A stretch of 46,301 bases of DNA from JBBSBY01 sp038250835 (GCA_038250835.1 JBBSBY010000019.1:1-46301); one strand, 5' to 3'. Counted from the first letter of the stretch, positions 8,935-18,038 are shown. A program made the numbers and translations. The notes: generated by a model from the letters alone, not told the origin.

Positions 8935-9399
8935 ATGGAAAGCATGAACTTATTAGATGTCACTATCCGATACTTTAATGTTATAGTTTTTGTTCTTTGC
9001 GTAATCTTCGGAGCAACTTCGCTATTCGCTTCGTGGATCGCCTGGCGTGAAATACAAAAAAAACGCAACCTCATCAGAAGCATTGTCGCTCTTTACAATA
9101 TTTCTGAGGACGCCATCGAAAAAGGGGGAAACATCCAGGGTGAGTGGCGTCTTGAGCCGGCTATAGTCCAGACTGTTCTAAACACCATGCAAGAGGTTTT
9201 GAACGCCATGTATGGTGAAGTCACAGGAAAACCGATCCCAATCATAGAAGAACGCACCCATGGATCGAAAAGAATTTTGGCCGGAAAAATCAGCGGCGTC
9301 TTGAAAAAGAAGAATCAAGACGACCTCCTTAACGTGGCTACTGAAACCCCAAATCTTGCGCGCACCCAAAAGGAGCGTCACCAAAGCTTGCATCGTTAA
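8935..9399 (+). CDS. Hypothetical single-pass membrane protein
   Basis: I do not recognise this 154-residue protein. It has one strong membrane segment at about residues 13-36 (VIVFVLCVIFGATSLFASWI) followed by a basic stretch (REIQKKRNLIR). By the positive-inside rule the C-terminal 115 residues should lie in the cytoplasm. That part contains a probable helical domain (about 42-90) and a Lys/Arg-rich, likely disordered tail. The start is well supported: GGAGG at 8922-8926 is 8 bases before the ATG. It stands alone, with more than 200 bases free on each side. Confidence 0.7.
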   Translation: MESMNLLDVTIRYFNVIVFVLCVIFGATSLFASWIAWREIQKKRNLIRSIVALYNISEDAIEKGGNIQGEWRLEPAIVQTVLNTMQEVLNAMYGEVTGKPIPIIEERTHGSKRILAGKISGVLKKKNQDDLLNVATETPNLARTQKERHQSLHR

Positions 9400-9615
9400 T
9401 TTATCCATTCGGCGCCTTATGTTTTTCTCTCACTCCAGCCGCTGATGGCAAATCGCCGACCCATCCATGATCATTTTTCGCGAATTGTATCCTGCATCCT
9501 TGAAATATCTTCTTAAAAATATTATAAATTAAGATTGGTCATAAGCCCACTCTAGGCTTGTCCATTCCTTAACCTTATCCCATTCGGGATATTTTTTCAC
9601 GACGGAGACAAAGAT

Positions 9616-10497
9616 ATGCAAACAGGCACCGATACAGTAAAACGTGGCCATGCACAAATGCTTAAAGGCGGCGTTATCATGGACGTGGTTACCCCGGAAC
9701 ACGCTCGAATTGCTGAAGACGCAGGAGCTTGCGCCGTAATGGCGTTGGAGAGGGTGCCTGCCGACATAAGAGCTGACGGGGGAGTAGCCCGGATGAGTGA
9801 TCCGGGTTTAATTACCGAAATTATGAAATGTGTTTCCATTCCGGTAATGGCTAAGTGCCGAATTGGGCACTTCGTTGAAGCACAAATCCTCGAGGCTATC
9901 GGAGCCGATTACATTGATGAAAGTGAAGTACTGACTCCTGCTGACGAGCATAACCATATCGATAAAAGAGGCTTCACCATTCCTTTTGTCTGTGGGTGCC
10001 GAAACTTAGGTGAGGCTCTGCGCCGTATTGGTGAGGGCGCAGCTATGATTCGTACAAAAGGCGAGGCCGGCACCGGGGATATTGTGGAAGCAGTGCGTCA
10101 CGCTCGGACCGTTTTGGGAGAAATCAGGCGTTTAACCACTATGTGTTCGGCTGAGTTAATGGCCTATGCAAAAGAAATAGGCGCTCCATTCGACCTTATT
10201 GAAGAAACTAAAGAGCTTGGCAGAATGCCCGTAGTAAATTTCGCGGCAGGTGGTATCGCCACGCCCGCTGACGCTGCTTTAATGATGCAACTTGGGGTTG
10301 ATGGGGTTTTTGTTGGGTCCGGAATTTTCAAGAGCGGCAATCCCGCTGTTCGCGCTAAAGCTATCGTACAGGCCACAACACATTACAATGACGCAAAACT
10401 GCTTGCTGAAATCAGCAAAGGATTGGGAGAGCCCATGGTTGGCATTGGGGTCAGCCAGTTGACTGAAGCCCAGCGTCTGGCGACGCGTGGTTGGTAG
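9616..10497 (+). CDS. pdxS: Pyridoxal 5'-phosphate synthase lyase subunit PdxS
   Basis: PdxS condenses ribose 5-phosphate, glyceraldehyde 3-phosphate and ammonia into PLP. The ammonia is delivered by PdxT. The 293-residue (beta/alpha)8 protein is very conserved: Asp23 in MDVVTPEHA, Lys80 in VMAKCRIGH and Lys148 in IRTKGEAGTG correspond to the active-site Asp and the two catalytic lysines of the family. It is followed directly by pdxT, whose ATG lies three bases after the pdxS stop, so the subunits are made together. This is the deoxyxylulose-independent PLP route. Confidence 0.97.
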   Translation: MQTGTDTVKRGHAQMLKGGVIMDVVTPEHARIAEDAGACAVMALERVPADIRADGGVARMSDPGLITEIMKCVSIPVMAKCRIGHFVEAQILEAIGADYIDESEVLTPADEHNHIDKRGFTIPFVCGCRNLGEALRRIGEGAAMIRTKGEAGTGDIVEAVRHARTVLGEIRRLTTMCSAELMAYAKEIGAPFDLIEETKELGRMPVVNFAAGGIATPADAALMMQLGVDGVFVGSGIFKSGNPAVRAKAIVQATTHYNDAKLLAEISKGLGEPMVGIGVSQLTEAQRLATRGW

Positions 10498-10499
10498 AG

Positions 10500-11090
10500 A
10501 TGCGGATTGGAGTTCTTGCTCTGCAAGGAGCCTTTGCAGAGCACATTGTCGTATTGAAAAGGCTTGGCGCAGATGCTGTGGAGGTTCGGCTCCCTGGTGA
10601 CTTACCTGGTTTAGACGCCCTGATTATTCCCGGCGGAGAAAGCACGACTATGGGCAAATTGGCGGATTGGCACGGGCTACTGGATGAGCTTCGCAAATTT
10701 GCTCAATCAAAGCCGGTTTTCGGAACTTGCGGAGGTCTTGTCTTTCTCGCCCGAGATGTCGGACATGAGCAAGCGCTGCTCGGTGTCATGGACATGACCG
10801 TCGAACGTAATGCCTTTGGCCGACAAGTAGACAGTTTTGAACACGATTTGGAAATCAAGGGCTTAGACGATGGGCCTTTCCATGGGATCTTCATCCGCGC
10901 CCCCGTTATTAAAAACGTGGGACCGTCGGTGGAAATCCTGAGCCGACTCGATGACGGCAGAATCGTCGCCGTGCGACAAGGCGCCTTACTTGCGGTTTCT
11001 TTCCACCCGGAATTGACAAAAGATGAACGTCTCCACAAGTATTTTATTGAATTAATCAAAGAAGCTACCGCTGAGCAACCAGAGTCATGA
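10500..11090 (+). CDS. pdxT: Pyridoxal 5'-phosphate synthase glutaminase subunit PdxT
   Basis: PdxT is a class I glutaminase that hydrolyses glutamine and channels ammonia into the PdxS barrel. The 196-residue protein has the oxyanion motif PGGESTT at residues 45-50, the nucleophile Cys78 in FGTCGG, and the His169/Glu171 pair in SFHPEL, so the triad is complete. I start at the ATG at 10500 (MRIGVLALQG, the family's usual beginning). An in-frame TTG at 10491 overlaps pdxS. The next gene, truA, begins 19 bases downstream. Confidence 0.96.
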   Translation: MRIGVLALQGAFAEHIVVLKRLGADAVEVRLPGDLPGLDALIIPGGESTTMGKLADWHGLLDELRKFAQSKPVFGTCGGLVFLARDVGHEQALLGVMDMTVERNAFGRQVDSFEHDLEIKGLDDGPFHGIFIRAPVIKNVGPSVEILSRLDDGRIVAVRQGALLAVSFHPELTKDERLHKYFIELIKEATAEQPES

Positions 11091-11109
11091 GCGCCATTTT
11101 TGAGCAGAC

Positions 11110-11889
11110 ATGGAAAACAAATTTGTAGCGGTGATCGAGTATGACGGTGGCGCATATCATGGTTGGCAGTTACAAAAGAACTTGCCGACGATTCAGGGCG
11201 CCATTGAAACAGCGCTCCACAAAATAACCGGCGGTTTAGTTCGAGTTCACGGCGCCGGTAGAACCGATGCAGGCGTCCACGCTCTTGGTCAGGTGGCGCA
11301 TTTTACTCTTGTCTGGAATCATGAACCTGCTCGCCTCCAAAAAGCTTTAAACGCTCTACTACCAAACGATACAGCCATCGTTTCTCTCTCACTCGCAAAT
11401 TTCGGCTTTCACGCAAGGCATTCCGCAAAAAACAAAACGTATGTTTATTCAATCCTGAATTCCTCTAATCCTTCCCCAATTCGTCGAAATTTCACCTGGA
11501 GAATTCCCCGACGGCTAGACACTGAAGCTATGAACGCAGCGGCGCGTGAACTACTGGGAACTCACGACTTCGCCACTTTTGGTAGTCCAACCGGAGGAAC
11601 TCCATCCACCGTTAGGCAAATATTGAAAACCCGGTGTGAGCAATGTAACGATTTGATTACTTTTACGATAACGGGCACGGGTTTTTTAAAATACATGGTA
11701 AGATCAATTGTGGGGACTTTGGTTGAAGTGGGAATTGGAAAGAAGAGTCCCACAGATTTCCCCAACATCTTAGAATCAAAAGATCGGTCCATGGCGGGCG
11801 CCACCGCGCCGGCCCACGGGCTGTGCTTACATTCCGTTGAATATACTTACGAGGATAAAGATAGCGGATTTAAAGGTATTCCCTTTTGA
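11110..11889 (+). CDS. truA: tRNA pseudouridine(38-40) synthase TruA
   Basis: TruA converts uridines 38-40 in the tRNA anticodon arm to pseudouridine. The 259-residue product matches the family in length. The catalytic Asp53 is in GAGRTDAGVHALGQ and the conserved KYMVRSIVGTLVEVG motif is near residue 197. It lies 19 bases after pdxT and is probably in the same transcript. The PLP and tRNA-modification functions have no direct link, so this is likely just a housekeeping operon. Confidence 0.96.
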   Translation: MENKFVAVIEYDGGAYHGWQLQKNLPTIQGAIETALHKITGGLVRVHGAGRTDAGVHALGQVAHFTLVWNHEPARLQKALNALLPNDTAIVSLSLANFGFHARHSAKNKTYVYSILNSSNPSPIRRNFTWRIPRRLDTEAMNAAARELLGTHDFATFGSPTGGTPSTVRQILKTRCEQCNDLITFTITGTGFLKYMVRSIVGTLVEVGIGKKSPTDFPNILESKDRSMAGATAPAHGLCLHSVEYTYEDKDSGFKGIPF

Positions 11890-11918
11890 TTACAACTATT
11901 TAACCTATTTACATATAA

Positions 11919-12326
11919 TTCGACGAGGGCAATATCTATATCGATATATGCATGCCTGATCTCAAGTTTATGGATTCCAACATCAGCCATGAGTTGATGA
12001 ACGCTCCGGATTATCCGGAAGCGGCGTGCGCAGCAATCATGGAAATGTACCGACAGGTTGGAGACCTTCGGATTGATTCACGCGGCATAGCTTACAGAGG
12101 GTTACTGGTTCGGCATCTCGTCATGCCCGGCGGTCTGGCGAATACTCGTGAAGCCATGCGCTTTCTGGCCGGTATTTCGCGGCAAACATATGTCAATATT
12201 ATGGATCAATACAGGCCATGCGGAGAAGCCGCGTCACACTCCGGAATAAATCGGACCATCACCTCAGGAGAATACGCAGAAGCGATAGCTGTGGCTCGAG
12301 AGGAAAGGATCACAAGACTTGACTAA
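11919..12326 (+). pseudogene. 3' remnant of a PflX-like radical SAM gene
   Basis: The open frame from about 11919 encodes only the C-terminal third of a PflX-type radical SAM protein (relatives of pyruvate formate-lyase activating enzyme). Recognisable pieces are IYIDICMPDLKF (family: VDIYMPDLKY), DYPEAACAAIMEMYRQVGDL, RGLLVRHLVMPGG and TYVNIMDQYRPC. Full-length members have roughly 200 more residues upstream, including the CxxxCxxC cluster motif, and none of this exists here: an in-frame TAA at 11916-11918 and the truA gene end precede it. An ATG at 11952 could start a 124-residue protein, but without the cluster and SAM-binding parts it could not be a radical SAM enzyme. I read it as a decayed gene with a deleted 5' part. 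Confidence 0.8.
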
Positions 12327-12430
12327 AGCATGGTCAAGAGATTAAGGTTTCTGTGCCGATTTCAAGATTCCTCGCATTCCCAGGCATTAATGCGGCAGTT
12401 GAAATTTTGCTTGTCGGAGAAAAGTTTAAA

Positions 12431-12898
12431 ATGCGCAGAATCAATCCTGATTACGTGCGAGTTGTCTCCGAGACCGCCAACAGATCTCCTTATTTCACCT
12501 TAATTTCCATGAGGCTCGTAAGCTTCGCCATCGGAGAGTGCCGGCTGGAAATAGATTTGGGCAATAAGCATTTACAACCCTTCGGACTTGTTCATGGCGG
12601 AGTATTCTCCTCCATAATTGACGCGGCGGCATTCTGGGCCGTTTACCCCGAGATAGATGAAAATTCGGGAATGACTTCAGTTGACTTAAAATTGAACTAT
12701 TTGGCGCCCGCTCAAGGCGGCAAATTGATTGCAAAAGGTCGCAGAATCAAATCCGGACGCACTCTCGGCCTTGGCGAAGCTGAGGTTATAGACGACGCGG
12801 GAAGAATTCTGGCTCACGGCACATCAACCTTGATGACACTGCCCAATATGCAATTTGAATATGACGGAGACCTACCTCCCAAATTCATCAACATGTGA
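12431..12898 (+). CDS. PaaI-type hotdog-fold thioesterase
   Basis: The 155-residue product is a single hotdog domain of the PaaI/4HBT thioesterase type, which hydrolyses acyl-CoA thioesters. The signature is FGLVHGGVFSSIIDAAAFWA (the HGG with the following helix) and later VDLKLNYLAPAQGGKLIAKG, typical of the family's central strand. I prefer the ATG at 12431 (MRRINPDYV) because it gives the normal family length. An in-frame GTG at 12353 would add 26 residues without homology and lacks a ribosome binding site. It follows the PflX remnant, so its original operon context may be lost. A CoA ligase lies 4 kb upstream, but a link is speculative. Confidence 0.85.
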   Translation: MRRINPDYVRVVSETANRSPYFTLISMRLVSFAIGECRLEIDLGNKHLQPFGLVHGGVFSSIIDAAAFWAVYPEIDENSGMTSVDLKLNYLAPAQGGKLIAKGRRIKSGRTLGLGEAEVIDDAGRILAHGTSTLMTLPNMQFEYDGDLPPKFINM

Positions 12899-13015
12899 AC
12901 CGCCTCTGCGATCCCCCCTCTTGAATTCTCGGTTTTTCATTCCTTTATAGTTGCCAACTTTTCACTTATTAGTGTATAAGAGGCCATTCCAAATAATTTA
13001 CAATCGAGTAGATAC

Positions 13016-13864
13016 ATGCGCTGCTTTTCACAAAGAACTCTGAGCGCTGCAGTTGTTTGCCTGGGATTGATGTGCGGCTTGATGTCGCCGCTGGTTTCAG
13101 ACGGCGCCGATATTACCTCTCAACCGAAACCAAAAAAACAGTGGCTGTTTGTAGGCTTAGGTTCTGATACCTACGGACGTAGCGGCTCTAAAGCATTTTC
13201 AGTTATCAAAGATCTGAGCGGAAATCCAAACGGGGTGATGATTCATTTCAGCAGAGTTACTTATGAACTGATTGAAGAATTGAATCCTGAATTCATTATA
13301 TTAAGTCCCCAGGGCGTCCCATGGTGCCGATACACCGGTGAATCGGGAGTAGCTCTCCAGAATTTTTTATGGATGCTGCCTCAGTTGGCTGAAGAAATGA
13401 ACATTCCCATGTTGGGCATTTGCGGTGGACATCAAGCCCTCGCATTGGCGTTTGGCGGCAAAGTAGGCCCGGTTAGAGCGGGTGAAGATGACTGCATGCC
13501 CTATTCCCGGGATAGGCAAAGCGGAGTTGTCCCTTTGCAAATCGTTGAGCAAGATCCGATTTTCAATGGGATTAATGATAAATTTAAAATAGTTGAGAGC
13601 CATTATGATGAGATTAAGGTGCTGCCGCCGGACTTCATATTGTTGGCATCTGAAAAGATTTCGCCTTACCAGATCATTAAGCATCGAAATCGCCCTGTCT
13701 ACGGAATTCAAGGACACCCGGAATACTTCTCATCCAAAAGGCCGGATACAGGAACGTTAATCAGAAACTTTCTCAAGATAGCCGGAGATTTTGCAAAAAC
13801 AGTTGAGCAAAAGGAAAAAGACACAAACGAGTCGGCGCCTTTGAAAATGTCCTTGAATCATTGA
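13016..13864 (+). CDS. Exported class I glutamine amidotransferase-like protein
   Basis: The 282-residue product combines an apparent signal peptide (about residues 1-31, hydrophobic core LSAAVVCLGLMCGLMSPLV) with a class I amidotransferase domain. The nucleophile elbow is LGICGGHQAL (Cys136), and His234 and Glu236 in GIQGHPEYF complete the triad, so the domain looks catalytically intact. Known cytoplasmic relatives hydrolyse glutamine for a synthase partner, or cleave gamma-glutamyl bonds (PuuD type). An exported form has no obvious acceptor, so a periplasmic hydrolase acting on a glutaminyl or gamma-glutamyl compound is the best guess. It is flanked by long gaps and is monocistronic. No ribosome binding site is obvious before the ATG. 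Confidence 0.7.
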   Translation: MRCFSQRTLSAAVVCLGLMCGLMSPLVSDGADITSQPKPKKQWLFVGLGSDTYGRSGSKAFSVIKDLSGNPNGVMIHFSRVTYELIEELNPEFIILSPQGVPWCRYTGESGVALQNFLWMLPQLAEEMNIPMLGICGGHQALALAFGGKVGPVRAGEDDCMPYSRDRQSGVVPLQIVEQDPIFNGINDKFKIVESHYDEIKVLPPDFILLASEKISPYQIIKHRNRPVYGIQGHPEYFSSKRPDTGTLIRNFLKIAGDFAKTVEQKEKDTNESAPLKMSLNH

Positions 13865-14327
13865 TCAAGATAAGTTTTCGATGTTATTCGCTCATCTATT
13901 CTAGTGAGAACAAAATTGTTGGCTACCCAACTGAAAGGCATATGACTGATCAATTTAAGGTACGTTTTTAAATGACATTCGAAAAAAGCGGTGTAGATTT
14001 GGGCAGAAATTCAAAGGTCTAATGGCTATAAACACCTCATCTCTCATGCCGCTCAGTCTAAAGATGCCGACCCGTCGGGCTGTGATCCGTTTTTAAGAAA
14101 AACCATACAACCACGATAGATAAACTATTCCTAAGAAACAGTTAAACGGCTTTATGAGATTAGCCCCTTATATACCACATTTATGTATATATAGTAAGCC
14201 ATTAGAACAATTAACCATGGAGAATATGGGGGCTATTCTCACTGCGGCTTACCTTTCTTTCGAGTCGAGTTAAACTCAGCAAATACATAGTAAGTAATCT
14301 TCGACGCTAAATTCCTGACTCAATCCA

Positions 14328-14356
14328 TTGACAAATAGGCGGAAATATAGAATATT
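14328..14356 (+). promoter_or_regulatory. Candidate sigma-70 promoter of the qmo operon
   Basis: A perfect TTGACA (14328-14333) is followed after exactly 17 bases by AATATT (14351-14356), which matches four of six -10 positions. TAGAAT overlapping it at 14348 matches five of six but with a shorter spacer. It points at qmoA and would leave a leader of about 180 bases. Confidence 0.5.
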
Positions 14357-14420
14357 AGAATCCCGGTCCTGATGGAATTCGCTTAATAAACACCGAGATT
14401 TTAACCGGAACAAGCCGCAT

Positions 14421-14501
14421 GATTAAGAGCGGGAGCCTCTTTGCAGGGGCTGTCTTTGGTTCTCGACCATACATTTAGACATGGCCGGATTCCTCTTAAT
14501 C
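14421..14501 (+). promoter_or_regulatory. Structured leader upstream of qmoA
   Basis: GATTAAGAG at 14421-14429 is perfectly complementary to CTCTTAATC at 14493-14501, a 9-base-pair closing stem. Inside it, AGCCTC (14434-14439) and GGGGCT (14446-14451) pair around a 6-base loop. The element lies between the candidate promoter and the qmoA start, so it would be part of the mRNA leader. There is no T tract after it, so it is not a simple terminator. It matches no riboswitch class that I recognise. Confidence 0.4.
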
Positions 14502-14541
14502 TTCAGGCAAATTACGACTGAATAATTCGCGGAGGTAATCC

Positions 14542-15798
14542 ATGGGTGACGAAGACCGAAAAATCCTGGTAGTCGGTGGTGGGATCAGCGGCATAACAGC
14601 CGCAATCGAGGCCGCCGAAACAGGAGCTGAAGTGGTCATTATTGAAAAGCTACCTTATCTGGGTGGACGCGTTTCAATGTTAAATCAATACTTTCCTAAA
14701 CTTTGCCCGCCTAGCTGCGGACTTGAAATCAACTTCAAACGCCTCAAAAGCAATCCCAAGATCTCAATTCAAACAATGGCGGAGGTGGAATCGATACAGG
14801 GCGGTCCCGGCGCTTATACTGTTTCCGTAAAAATTAATCCCAGGTTTGTGAACGACAATTGCACTGCTTGTGGGAAATGCGCAGAAGTTGCCGAGACGGA
14901 AATTCCGAATCAATTCAATTACAATATGGATACTACAAAAGCAGCTTACCTACCTCATACAATAGCCTATCCTTTCAAGTATGTTATAGATCCATCAATA
15001 ATCGGAACCGAAGAAGCTCAGAAATGCGCCGAGGCGTGCAACTATAATGCCATTGACTTGGATATGAAACCCGAAACCATAACCTACAATGTTGGCGCAG
15101 TGGTTTGGGCCACCGGCTGGGAACCTTACAAAGCTGAAAACATCGATTATTTGGGTTTTGGGAAATTTCCCGATGTAGTTACAAATGTGATGTTCGAGCG
15201 CATGGCCGCTTACAACGGCCCGACTCAGGGTAAAATCCTTAGACCATCCGACGGCAAGGAAGTGAAAAGCATAGCATTTGTCCAATGCGCAGGCTCCAGA
15301 GATGAAAATCATTTAGCCTATTGCTCAGGGATCTGTTGCCTGGCTTCTTTGAAACAGGCGACTTATCTCAGGGAGCGAGTAGCGGATAGTCAAGCGTACA
15401 TCTATTATATCGATGTCAGGGCCACCGGTAAGTACGAAGACTTTTACATCAAAGTGGATCAGGATGAAAACATTACTCTAATCAAGAGTAAAGTCGCCAA
15501 AATAAGCGCAGATCCCGGGACCGGCAGCTTGATCGTCGAAGGTGAAAACATCTCCCAGGGCGGTATGTACAAACAGCCCGTTGATTTAGTTGTTTTGGCG
15601 ACCGGCATGGTTCCAAGCACTGCCGGCCTGAAACCTGATCTGGAGATGGAATACGATGAATTCGGGTTTGTAACCTCATCCGGCGCGTCAGGCATTATTC
15701 CCGCCGGGTGCGTTAAAGCCCCAATGGAAGTGGCCGCCTCCTTACAAGATTCAACATCGGCCGCTTTAAAAGCGATACAAAGCACACTGGGGAGGTAA
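14542..15798 (+). CDS. qmoA: QmoA, HdrA-like flavoprotein of the Qmo complex
   Basis: QmoA is an FAD-binding, HdrA-related subunit of the quinone-interacting membrane-bound oxidoreductase, which passes electrons to APS reductase during sulfate reduction. The 418-residue protein begins with a dinucleotide-binding motif (VVGGGISGITAA, residues 10-21) and LGGRVSMLNQYFPKLCPPSCG. HdrA-type signatures follow, such as QCAGSRDENHLAYCSGICC around residue 250. A possible cluster site CTACGKC (Cys107, 110, 113) has Ala117 at the usual fourth-Cys position; Cys162 and Cys166 lie nearby. The ATG is preceded by GGAGG. qmoB starts 6 bases after its stop. No aprBA or sat gene is in the window. Confidence 0.92.
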   Translation: MGDEDRKILVVGGGISGITAAIEAAETGAEVVIIEKLPYLGGRVSMLNQYFPKLCPPSCGLEINFKRLKSNPKISIQTMAEVESIQGGPGAYTVSVKINPRFVNDNCTACGKCAEVAETEIPNQFNYNMDTTKAAYLPHTIAYPFKYVIDPSIIGTEEAQKCAEACNYNAIDLDMKPETITYNVGAVVWATGWEPYKAENIDYLGFGKFPDVVTNVMFERMAAYNGPTQGKILRPSDGKEVKSIAFVQCAGSRDENHLAYCSGICCLASLKQATYLRERVADSQAYIYYIDVRATGKYEDFYIKVDQDENITLIKSKVAKISADPGTGSLIVEGENISQGGMYKQPVDLVVLATGMVPSTAGLKPDLEMEYDEFGFVTSSGASGIIPAGCVKAPMEVAASLQDSTSAALKAIQSTLGR

Positions 15799-15804
15799 TA
15801 ATTA

Positions 15805-17943
15805 ATGGATCAAAAAATTGGCGTATATATATGCTCGGGTTGTGGAATCGGCGACACGTTGGATACTGAAGCGCTGGCGGACGTCGCAAAAGAATTTAAA
15901 ACAGACAAGTTTCAGACCCACCCTGCCCTTTGCTCACCTGAGGGCGTGGACGTAATCAAGTCTGATATAGCTTCCGGCGCCGTCAATTGTGCGGTTATAG
16001 GAGCCTGTTCAGGACGCGTCAAGACCGACGTGTTTTCTTTTGATCCCATGGAAACCATTGTCGAACGCGTAAATCTGCGTGAACACGTGGCATGGATTCA
16101 AGAACCGAATCACGAAGACACACAGATGATGGCCGACGATTATCTCCGCCTGGGCATAGTGCGTGTGCAGAAATCCACTTTGCCCACTCCTTACACTGAA
16201 ACTATCGACAAGAACATATTGGTGGTTGGTGGGGGTATTGCCGGCTTGGAAGCCGCTAAAGACGCTGCTTTAGCGGGCTATTCCGTAATGTTGGTCGAAA
16301 AAGAGCCTGAACTGGGCGGCTGGATGGCGCATTGGCATAAAAATACTCCCGTGGGTCCGGATTATAAGGAATTATCGCCAATCACTATTCAGGAATCCAT
16401 AGACGCTGTTCGTTCGAATCCCAATATTAAAGTTTTTACGAACACTACAATTGAGAAACTGGCAGGCGCCCCGGGTATGTTTGACGCCACCCTTTCCAAT
16501 GGCGGAGGAACGCACAGAATTGGATCAGTAGTCCTCGCTGCCGGCTGGAAACCCTATGATGCAAGTAAACTGGAACATCTGTCATATGGAAAGTTCCCGG
16601 ACATAATCACGAGTGTGCAATTCGAGGAAATGGCCAAAGCCGGCAAGATAACTTGCCCGTCTGACGGCTCGGAACCCAATGCCGTGGCCTTTATTCAGTG
16701 CGCGGGCTCCAGAGACGAAAACCATTTACCATATTGTAGCGCCGTTTGCTGCCGTGTCTCTCTGAAACAAGCGCAATATGTGAAAGAACAAAACGAGGAA
16801 AACAAGGCCCTTGTTTTCTACAAAGACATGCGTACGCCAGAACAGCAGGAAGAGTTTTACAAGAAATCCCAGAAGGACGGCGTAGTATTCATTAAGACTG
16901 ATACGTCAAAACTAGCGTTTGGTGAAGGTTCCGAGATGAAGTTGAGCATCGAAGGAACCGACGAGTTGCTGAACGAACCTATAATGATGGAAGCCGACCT
17001 TGTAGTTCTCGCCGTCGGTATGCAACCCGCTACCTTAGATGACGCCATTCTGAACCTGGACTACAGGCAAGGGCCGGGTATGCCTGAATTAAAATACGGT
17101 TTTCCGGATTCCCACTTTGTTTGCTTCCCTTATGAAACAAGACGCACGGGTATTTACACCGCAGGCGGTGTTCGACAACCAATGACTGCGACCAGAGCGG
17201 CCAGCGACGGTTCAGGCGCAGCCATGAAAGCGATCCAATGTGTAGAGCTGACCGCTGAAGGAAAAGCCGTTCATCCGCGTGTCGGTGACATGTCCTATCC
17301 GCAGTTGGCCATAACTCGTTGCACTCAGTGTAAACGATGCACCGAAGAATGTCCGTTCGGTATGTACAACGAAGATGAAAAAGGCACACCCCTGCCTCAT
17401 CCCACTCGCTGTAGAAGGTGCGGTATTTGCATGGGCGCATGTCCCGAGCGAATAATTTCGTTTAACAATTACTCCGTGGATATGATCGGTTCCATGATCA
17501 AATCTATCCATGTCCCGGATGAGTACGATGAAAAACCGCGAATCATTGGTCTGATCTGCGAAAATGACGCTTTCCCTGCTTTGGACATGATGGGTCTGAA
17601 CAAGATGCAAATTCCATCATGGTTCCGATTCATTCCTCTGCGATGCTTGGGCTCTCTCAATCTCGTGTGGATAGCCGACGCCTTATCTAAAGGAATTGAC
17701 GGAATAATTCTTTTCGGTTGTAAATTCGGTGATGATTATCAATGCCATTATATGCAGGGAAGTGAACTCGCGAATACTCGGATGGACAAAATTAAAGAAA
17801 CCTTGGACCGTCTGGTCCTGGAGTCTGATCGCATCCGTTTTGAGCAGATTGCATTGGACGATTTTCATAAATTGCCGGGCATTCTTAACGAGTTCGCGGA
17901 AAGAATCCAAACCATGGATCCGAATCCTTACAAAGGCTTCTAA
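15805..17943 (+). CDS. qmoB: QmoB, HdrA/MvhD-like iron-sulfur flavoprotein
   Basis: QmoB is the larger soluble subunit of the Qmo complex. The 712-residue protein has an N-terminal HdrA-type segment (VYICSGCGIGD), an FAD-binding domain starting near residue 138 (VVGGGIAGLEAAK) and the HdrA signature CAGSRDENHLPYCSAVCC. Two [4Fe-4S] motifs follow (Cys506/509/512/516 and Cys536/539/542/546). The C-terminal MvhD-like domain runs from about residue 565 to the end (IIGLICENDAF, PLRCLGSLN, GIDGIILFGCKFGDDYQCHY). All domains expected of QmoB are present and intact. It follows qmoA by 6 bases and precedes the HdrD-like gene by 95 bases. Confidence 0.92.
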   Translation: MDQKIGVYICSGCGIGDTLDTEALADVAKEFKTDKFQTHPALCSPEGVDVIKSDIASGAVNCAVIGACSGRVKTDVFSFDPMETIVERVNLREHVAWIQEPNHEDTQMMADDYLRLGIVRVQKSTLPTPYTETIDKNILVVGGGIAGLEAAKDAALAGYSVMLVEKEPELGGWMAHWHKNTPVGPDYKELSPITIQESIDAVRSNPNIKVFTNTTIEKLAGAPGMFDATLSNGGGTHRIGSVVLAAGWKPYDASKLEHLSYGKFPDIITSVQFEEMAKAGKITCPSDGSEPNAVAFIQCAGSRDENHLPYCSAVCCRVSLKQAQYVKEQNEENKALVFYKDMRTPEQQEEFYKKSQKDGVVFIKTDTSKLAFGEGSEMKLSIEGTDELLNEPIMMEADLVVLAVGMQPATLDDAILNLDYRQGPGMPELKYGFPDSHFVCFPYETRRTGIYTAGGVRQPMTATRAASDGSGAAMKAIQCVELTAEGKAVHPRVGDMSYPQLAITRCTQCKRCTEECPFGMYNEDEKGTPLPHPTRCRRCGICMGACPERIISFNNYSVDMIGSMIKSIHVPDEYDEKPRIIGLICENDAFPALDMMGLNKMQIPSWFRFIPLRCLGSLNLVWIADALSKGIDGIILFGCKFGDDYQCHYMQGSELANTRMDKIKETLDRLVLESDRIRFEQIALDDFHKLPGILNEFAERIQTMDPNPYKGF

Positions 17944-18038
17944 GAGCGGTCGGCGCTCAACACATCCGTATCTAACGGCTTGTAATCCCCTATAGTGAAA
18001 CAGATTTCAAGCCGCCCAATTTGGCTAGAGGAAATAAC

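Larger units (their letters stand above)
13865..14541. other. Long upstream region of the qmo operon
   Basis: About 680 bases without a gene. The first 450 bases show nothing I can assign. The last 215 contain a near-consensus promoter (14328-14356) and a foldable leader (14421-14501), both listed separately, and the ribosome binding site GGAGG just before qmoA. Confidence 0.5.
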
